Shown here: in pieces, positions 6,779 through 11,239 of the stretch
How the letters are laid out: every line of letters begins with the position of its first letter
Position numbering within the stretch: the first letter of the stretch is position 1
Origin: CBDUBH01 sp965365345
GTDB taxonomy: Bacteria > Bacteroidota > Ignavibacteria > Ignavibacteriales > SURF-24
Reading direction: 5' to 3'
Assembly (NCBI GenBank): GCA_965365345.1
Contig: CBDUBH010000106.1
Location: 1-11,239 of the forward strand
DNA: 11,239 bases
Program-made: the position numbers and the translations under genes
Notes under the pieces: model-generated
Seen by the model: the letters and a program-made list of their open reading frames with translations, nothing else
What the model was told of the DNA's origin: nothing
Databases searched by the model: none

Positions 6779-9664
6779 ATGTTTAAAGAAAAATTTGATA
6801 ATGAAAATTTTATTGAGCAAATGAGTATTCAAGAAAAAATTGTTATAAAAGGTGCACGCGAACATAATTTAAAAAATATAGATCTCGAAATACCGCGCGA
6901 TACTTTTACGGTTATAACCGGACTTTCAGGCTCGGGAAAATCTTCACTCGCTTTCGATACAATTTACGCCGAAGGACAGCGAAGATATATAGAATCTCTT
7001 TCAGCTTACGCCCGCCAGTTTTTAGATCAACTTGAAAAACCGGAAGTTGATTTAATTGAAGGACTTTCTCCCGCAATTTCGATCGAACAAAAAGTTACTT
7101 CGGGAAATCCGCGTTCAACGGTTGGAACTGTTACTGAAATTTATGATTATATGCGTCTGCTTTACGCAAGATTGGGAACTCCGCATTGTTATAACTGCGG
7201 AAAGCCGGTTCAAAAGCAAAGTACTGAACAAATTATTGATACCGTAATTTCAAATCACAGCGGAAAAAAGATTTTAGTTTTGGCTCCCGTAATCCGCGGA
7301 AGAAAAGGACATTACCGGGAATTGTTCGAAGAAATTTCCTCCGACGGATTTTTGAAAGTCAGGGTTGATAATGAAATTCACGAAATCACAAAAGGATTTC
7401 AGGTAGATAGATACAAACTTCACAACATCGAAATTCAAATTGATAAATTAAAAGTAGATGAAAATTCCCGCCACAGATTAACTGAATCAATTGAAGTTGC
7501 GCTTAATTACGGAAACGGAAATTTAATTGTAAATGATGAAAAAGATGATTTTGTTTTCAGCAGAAATTTGGCGTGCCTTGATTGCGGAATAAGTTTTCAG
7601 GAATTGGCACCGAATTCTTTTTCGTTCAATTCGCCTTACGGATATTGTCCCGATTGTGACGGACTCGGCGAAAATAAGGAGTTAGATATTGATTTAATAA
7701 TTCCTGATTGGGAAAAATCAATTAATGAAGAAGGAATTGCGGCGCTCGGAAAACCGCGGCAGGTTTGGATTTACAATCAGCTTCGCGCAGTTGCAAGTAA
7801 ATTCGGTTTTGATTTTGATACAAAGTTAAAAGATCTTAACGAAACTCAAAAAGATATTTTATTAAACGGAAGCAGTGAAAAAATTCCTTTCACTTATACT
7901 TTCGGCGGCGGAAAAAATGTAACTTACACTCACAAATTTCAGGGCGTGTTTAATTACATTCAGCATTTGTTTGATACATCTTCATCAAGCAATATCCGCG
8001 AATGGGCTGAATCTTACATGAACACAAAAACATGTAAAACCTGCAATGGCGGAAAATTAAAAAAAGAATCACTTTCAGTAACTTTTAACGGAAAAAATAT
8101 TGCGGAAGCAACTTCTCTTTCAATTTCAAAATCATTGGAATTTTTTGAAAACATAAAATTGAAAGGAAGAGATGCGATAATAGCGAAGCAGATTTTAAAA
8201 GAAATTAATTCGAGATTAAAATTTTTGCTTGATGTCGGTTTGGATTATTTGACTTTGAACAGAACCGCGCGAACTTTATCAGGCGGCGAATCTCAAAGAA
8301 TAAGATTGGCAACGCAAATCGGCTCTCAACTTGCGGGTGTGTTGTATGTTTTAGATGAACCGAGCATCGGACTTCATCAAAGCGATAATGTAAAATTAAT
8401 TGATTCGTTAAAACATTTGCGCGATTTGGGAAATACTGTTTTGGTTGTTGAACACGATAGGGAAACAATTGAAAGCGCGGATTATTTAATTGATTTAGGT
8501 CCGCGCGCAGGTGAACATGGCGGCGAACTTTGTCTTGCCGGATATTCAAAAGATGTTTTGAAGAAAAACGGAAATACAAATTCGCTTACTTTAAAATATT
8601 TAAAAGAAGAAGCAAAAATTGAAATTCCGGAAAAACGCAGAGAAGGAAACGGAAATTTTCTTGAAATAAAAAACGCTTCGGGAAATAATTTAAAAAATGT
8701 TGATCTGAAAATTCCTCTCGGAACCTTGACCGCAATTACGGGAGTTAGCGGCTCCGGAAAATCAACTTTGATAAATGAAACTTTGGTAAAAATTTTAATG
8801 AAGAAAATTTATCAATCAAAAGTTGTTCCGCTTTCTTACAAAGAAGTTTCAGGTTTAGAAAATTTAGATAAAATAATTGAAATCGACCAATCGCCGATTG
8901 GCAGAACTCCGCGTTCAAATCCGGCAACTTACACGGGATTATTTACATTTATTCGTGATCTATATTCGCAATTGCCCGAATCAAAAATGCGCGGCTACGC
9001 AACGGGAAGATTCAGTTTCAATGTTTCGGGCGGAAGATGCGAAGAATGTCAAGGTGATGGTTTGCGAAAAATCGAAATGAATTTTTTGCCGGATGTTTAT
9101 GTGCAGTGCGATGTTTGTCATGGAAAAAGATATAACCGCGAAACTTTGGAAGTTCTGTATAAAACAAAATCTATCGCTGATGTTTTAAATATGACAATTG
9201 AAGAAGCGCTTGCATTTTTTGAAGATCAGCCGAGAATAAAAAGAAAACTTCAATCAATTTTTGATGTCGGTTTGGGCTACATAAAATTGGGACAGCAGGC
9301 AACAACGCTTTCTGGCGGAGAAGCGCAGCGTGTAAAATTGGCAACTGAGTTGAGCAAAGTCGGGACCGGAAAAACAATTTATGTTTTAGATGAACCTACT
9401 ACCGGACTTCATTTTGAAGATGTTAGAATTTTGCTGAATGTTTTAAATAAATTAGTTGAAAAAGGTAATACCGTTGTTGTTGTTGAACACAATTTAGATG
9501 TGATAAAAGTTGCCGATTGGGTAATTGATTTAGGTCCCGGCGGCGGAGAAAACGGCGGTAAAATTATTGCAGAAGGAACTCCTGAAAAAATAGCAAAGAG
9601 TAAAAAAAGTTTAACAGGCATTTTCATTAAAAAAGAATTGTATGGAAGAGTGAAAGTAAACTAA
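6779..9664 (+). CDS. uvrA: UvrA, excinuclease ABC ATPase subunit A
   Basis: The reading frame codes for 961 aa, full length for UvrA, the damage-recognition ATPase of nucleotide excision repair that works as a dimer with UvrB. Two ABC modules are intact: Walker A GLSGSGKSS (48-56) and GVSGSGKST (655-663), signatures LSGGESQR (500-507) and LSGGEAQR (844-851), and Walker B LDEPS (525-529) and LDEPT (870-874). Zinc ligands are C266/C269 with C290/C293 and C754/C757 with C777/C780; C137/C140 and C419/C422 probably form a further zinc module. Homologues such as E. coli UvrA begin a few residues before the KGAREHNLKN segment, so Met15 (6821) is the likelier start. The first 14 residues look unrelated to the family, and a good -10 box sits only eight bases before the first ATG. 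The 14-residue extension remains possible because AAGGAAAG lies 14 nt before ATG 6779. Confidence 0.97.
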   Translation: MFKEKFDNENFIEQMSIQEKIVIKGAREHNLKNIDLEIPRDTFTVITGLSGSGKSSLAFDTIYAEGQRRYIESLSAYARQFLDQLEKPEVDLIEGLSPAISIEQKVTSGNPRSTVGTVTEIYDYMRLLYARLGTPHCYNCGKPVQKQSTEQIIDTVISNHSGKKILVLAPVIRGRKGHYRELFEEISSDGFLKVRVDNEIHEITKGFQVDRYKLHNIEIQIDKLKVDENSRHRLTESIEVALNYGNGNLIVNDEKDDFVFSRNLACLDCGISFQELAPNSFSFNSPYGYCPDCDGLGENKELDIDLIIPDWEKSINEEGIAALGKPRQVWIYNQLRAVASKFGFDFDTKLKDLNETQKDILLNGSSEKIPFTYTFGGGKNVTYTHKFQGVFNYIQHLFDTSSSSNIREWAESYMNTKTCKTCNGGKLKKESLSVTFNGKNIAEATSLSISKSLEFFENIKLKGRDAIIAKQILKEINSRLKFLLDVGLDYLTLNRTARTLSGGESQRIRLATQIGSQLAGVLYVLDEPSIGLHQSDNVKLIDSLKHLRDLGNTVLVVEHDRETIESADYLIDLGPRAGEHGGELCLAGYSKDVLKKNGNTNSLTLKYLKEEAKIEIPEKRREGNGNFLEIKNASGNNLKNVDLKIPLGTLTAITGVSGSGKSTLINETLVKILMKKIYQSKVVPLSYKEVSGLENLDKIIEIDQSPIGRTPRSNPATYTGLFTFIRDLYSQLPESKMRGYATGRFSFNVSGGRCEECQGDGLRKIEMNFLPDVYVQCDVCHGKRYNRETLEVLYKTKSIADVLNMTIEEALAFFEDQPRIKRKLQSIFDVGLGYIKLGQQATTLSGGEAQRVKLATELSKVGTGKTIYVLDEPTTGLHFEDVRILLNVLNKLVEKGNTVVVVEHNLDVIKVADWVIDLGPGGGENGGKIIAEGTPEKIAKSKKSLTGIFIKKELYGRVKVN

Positions 9665-9877
9665 GCGAAAAATCCTTTTAGATAATTTATTTAATTATAT
9701 ACTTTTTGTTTTACTTGCTTGAATAATCATATTTCAAAATTTTTTAGATTTTTGCTAAATTTTATTACTTTTAGCGGTAAATTAACTGCTATAAACCTTA
9801 ATAATCATTTAAGTTATTTGCTAAAATTAAACCATATAAAAGATAAAACTCTTTTTGAAAATAGAAAATGAGTTATT

Positions 9878-9943
9878 TCAATACGTTCTCAATACGTCCT
9901 GAATACGTTCTCAATACGACTTTGAGAGTATCTCAATACGATT
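9878..9943. repeat. Array of six phased 11-bp units (TCAATACGTTC)
   Basis: The units are TCAATACGTTC (9878), TCAATACGTCC (9889), TGAATACGTTC (9900), TCAATACGACT (9911), a degenerate TTGAGAGTATC (9922) and TCAATACGATT (9933), all in exact 11-bp register. The core AATACG is kept in five of six. The unit is not a multiple of three and there is no open frame, so it is not coding. An 11-bp period puts each copy on nearly the same face of the helix, as in iterons or clustered protein-binding sites; a neutral minisatellite is the alternative. Confidence 0.8.
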
Positions 9944-10008
9944 TTTGAAGTGTTATCCTATTATCATCAAATTTTCAGTTCAGCTTATTTAGATAAAGCT
10001 ATTGTACA

Positions 10009-10030
10009 GGGATAATTGAAAAATTATCCC
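10009..10030. other. Perfect 9-bp stem-loop with GAAA loop
   Basis: GGGATAATT, loop GAAA, AATTATCCC. The stem is perfect and the plus-strand loop is a GNRA tetraloop. No T-run follows on either strand, so it is not a standard intrinsic terminator. It may be an element of an RNA or a protein-binding site. Confidence 0.5.
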
Positions 10031-10451
10031 CGAAAATTTATAAATCCCTTTTCAGTTTATAAAATTCCGTTTGAAGTATAGTTTCAAATAAACAATAAAT
10101 ATTTTATAAAGAAATTATTCCCTAGAACCCGGCCAATCATTTCAAACTTTCCTAAATTTTCATCAAAATAATACTTGCATGTCATTTTTTTTTTTTTATA
10201 GTTTGAACGGAGAAAAATTAAAATATTTAATGAAATTTTGCATCTAAAATCTGCAAATATTTTCCGTCTAAATTTCTAATTCTCATTCTTAAAAGTGTGC
10301 TGATCCTTATTAACATTTCAGCATCACATCAAAACATGAAGGTAATAAAGTCTTATTTTTATTTGTAGGTTTTTTGTTAAACCCGAGAGGCATTATTCTG
10401 TTATATTATATTTTATTAACATTTTATACCATTTATATTCATTGAGAAGAA

Positions 10452-10955
10452 ATGAAAAATCTATCCATAATTTTTATCCTTTTGCTTTTAACCAAAACAG
10501 TGTTTGCTCAAGATCAAGATAGTACATACAAATATTGGATAACTTTAGGATTATATTTTGAACCAGATGTTTCCTTTAACACAAGTTATAGTTTTTCCTT
10601 GGGGAGTAACTTCTATAAAGTTGGCTTTCAATCAAAAGGTCATGGACTTATTTGGGGAGGTTTTGGTAAAAATGAATTTAAATTTAAATCTTTTGATATT
10701 TCGATTGGAAAAAGAATTCAAACAAATTGGTTCCAAGTTTCATTATTTTCCGGCCCATCGTTAGTAATAGTTGATAAACGATTACTATTTGGTAATAAAG
10801 AGAAATTCTTTACTGGGGGTTTGCAATCTGACTTCCAAGTTATATTTAGAGCTGCGGATGAATTTGGAATTGGGATAGGTCTATATAGTAACTTAAATCT
10901 AAAAAAAAGTTTTACTGGAATAAATTTAAACTTAACCTTTGGTAATGGAAAATGA
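10452..10955 (+). CDS. Small exported protein, predicted outer-membrane beta-barrel, function unknown
   Basis: The product is 167 aa. The signal peptide ends TVFA|QD at residue 19/20. The mature 148 residues alternate polar and hydrophobic positions in about eight segments separated by short turns (for example about 28-36, 43-50, 54-60, 79-86, 93-99, 127-133, 138-144, 154-163). The size and ending GINLNLTFG resemble the small eight-stranded outer-membrane barrels common in Bacteroidota. There are no cysteines and no catalytic motif, and I do not recognise a family. A weak GAGAAG lies just before ATG. The stop is followed four bases later by the next start, so the two genes are probably co-transcribed. 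Function cannot be given; structural, adhesion-like or small-porin roles are all open. Confidence 0.75.
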   Translation: MKNLSIIFILLLLTKTVFAQDQDSTYKYWITLGLYFEPDVSFNTSYSFSLGSNFYKVGFQSKGHGLIWGGFGKNEFKFKSFDISIGKRIQTNWFQVSLFSGPSLVIVDKRLLFGNKEKFFTGGLQSDFQVIFRAADEFGIGIGLYSNLNLKKSFTGINLNLTFGNGK

Positions 10956-10959
10956 AATT

Positions 10960-11239
10960 ATGAATAATAAAGTGTTTATTTCCCAATCATGCTTTTTAAT
11001 TTTATCATTATTATTATCATTTAGTTTTTGTTATGCGCAGGGTGACATAAGTAACATACAAGTTGCATCTACTGTTGCTTATGTAGATGTTTCTACTCCG
11101 AATAATCCATCAAATTATATTTGGAATGAAGTTAATAATATCAAGCAAGGAGTTCATATTAGTGTTATACCTGCGGAAAAAGGACAAATTTATTTACAGC
11201 AAAATAATGCATGGATAAGTTTTAATTCTTGGGGTAATG
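10960..11239 (+). CDS. Secreted protein of unknown function, 3' end cut by window edge
   Basis: The frame opens at ATG 10960 and runs to the right edge without a stop (93 full codons). A long hydrophobic signal peptide ends FCYA|QGD (about residue 26/27). The Cys at residue 24 does not sit in a proper lipobox (SFSFC), so signal peptidase I cleavage is likelier than a lipoprotein. The visible mature part is rich in Asn, Ser, Gln and beta-branched residues and contains NNPSNYIWNEVNNIKQGVHI; I recognise no domain. Other starts fail: ATG at 10952 meets a stop after two codons. The gene begins four bases after the stop of the small beta-barrel gene, so the pair may act together at the cell surface. 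A partial surface or secreted protein is all that can be said. Confidence 0.7.
   Translation, partial: MNNKVFISQSCFLILSLLLSFSFCYAQGDISNIQVASTVAYVDVSTPNNPSNYIWNEVNNIKQGVHISVIPAEKGQIYLQQNNAWISFNSWGN

Larger units (their letters stand above)
9665..10451. other. 787-bp stretch with no visible gene
   Basis: No open frame of useful length with a plausible start is visible on either strand. The stretch is very AT-rich. It holds the 11-bp repeat array (9878-9943), a short AGCTT/AAGCT stem (about 9982-10000), the GAAA-loop hairpin (10009-10030), a run of 13 T (10185-10197) without a stem before it, and the upstream region of the small beta-barrel gene. I find no GC-rich terminator right after uvrA and no tRNA. 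The length is large compared with the tight spacing elsewhere, so a small RNA, a decayed gene or an integration scar are possible. Confidence 0.5.

Noticed and set aside
8205..8579. 124-codon minus-strand open frame
   Set aside because: It is antisense inside uvrA across the first signature and Walker B motifs, so it is a shadow of a conserved gene.
9878..9943. CRISPR array
   Set aside because: Units are 11 bp and directly abutting, with no spacers and no cas genes.
10037..10110. Three TTTATAAA palindromes (10037, 10056, 10103)
   Set aside because: In DNA this AT-rich such octamers are expected by chance; the spacing (19 and 47 nt) is not regular.
10185..10197. Run of 13 T as an intrinsic terminator
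   Set aside because: No stable GC-rich stem comes before it, and no gene ends nearby on the plus strand.
10335..10367. Short reading frame starting ATGAAGGTAATAAAG
   Set aside because: It stops after 10 codons and has no conserved feature.

Overview
The window is AT-rich and reads like a member of the Bacteroidota/Ignavibacteriota side of the FCB group. The clearest sign is that five of the six exported proteins have a signal peptide ending in Ala followed directly by Gln (…FAQ, …SAQ, …YAQ), the 'Q-rule' of that group. Several genes also have recognisable Shine-Dalgarno sequences (the best is AGGAGG before the tetraheme cytochrome). This fits Ignavibacteria or Chlorobi-like lineages better than classical Bacteroidia, but the lineage call is an inference.

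Left half, about 1-6000, all on the minus strand: a compact gene set that looks like one electron-transfer operon. In transcription order it encodes an Rrf2-family Fe-S regulator (5943 to 5518); a very large fusion of a multiheme cytochrome c domain (18 CXXCH motifs plus one CX5CH) to a membrane-bound b-type cytochrome (5494 to 2885); a periplasmic tetraheme cytochrome of the c554 type (2797 to 2234); an outer-membrane beta-barrel (2217 to 937); and a cytochrome with at least 10 hemes that runs off the left edge (935 to 1). Gaps are 23, 87, 16 and 1 nt. Read together, the genes give a path from the quinol pool (b/c fusion, CbcL-like) through the periplasm (tetraheme) to an outer-membrane porin-cytochrome unit. 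That is the layout of extracellular electron transfer systems, here with its own redox- or NO-sensing regulator. The regulator's promoter region carries two adjacent perfect inverted repeats that are candidate operators.

Middle, about 6090-9664: two housekeeping genes transcribed divergently from a 65-bp spacer, a YigZ/IMPACT-family protein (minus) and the excision-repair ATPase UvrA (plus). The UvrA start is probably 14 codons inside the longest reading frame.

Right part, 9665-11239: a 787-bp stretch in which I see no gene. It holds a run of six phased 11-bp units around TCAATACGTTC, a 9-bp stem-loop with a GAAA loop and a run of 13 T. It is followed by two closely spaced plus-strand genes for exported proteins: a small predicted beta-barrel and an unrecognised secreted protein cut by the right edge.
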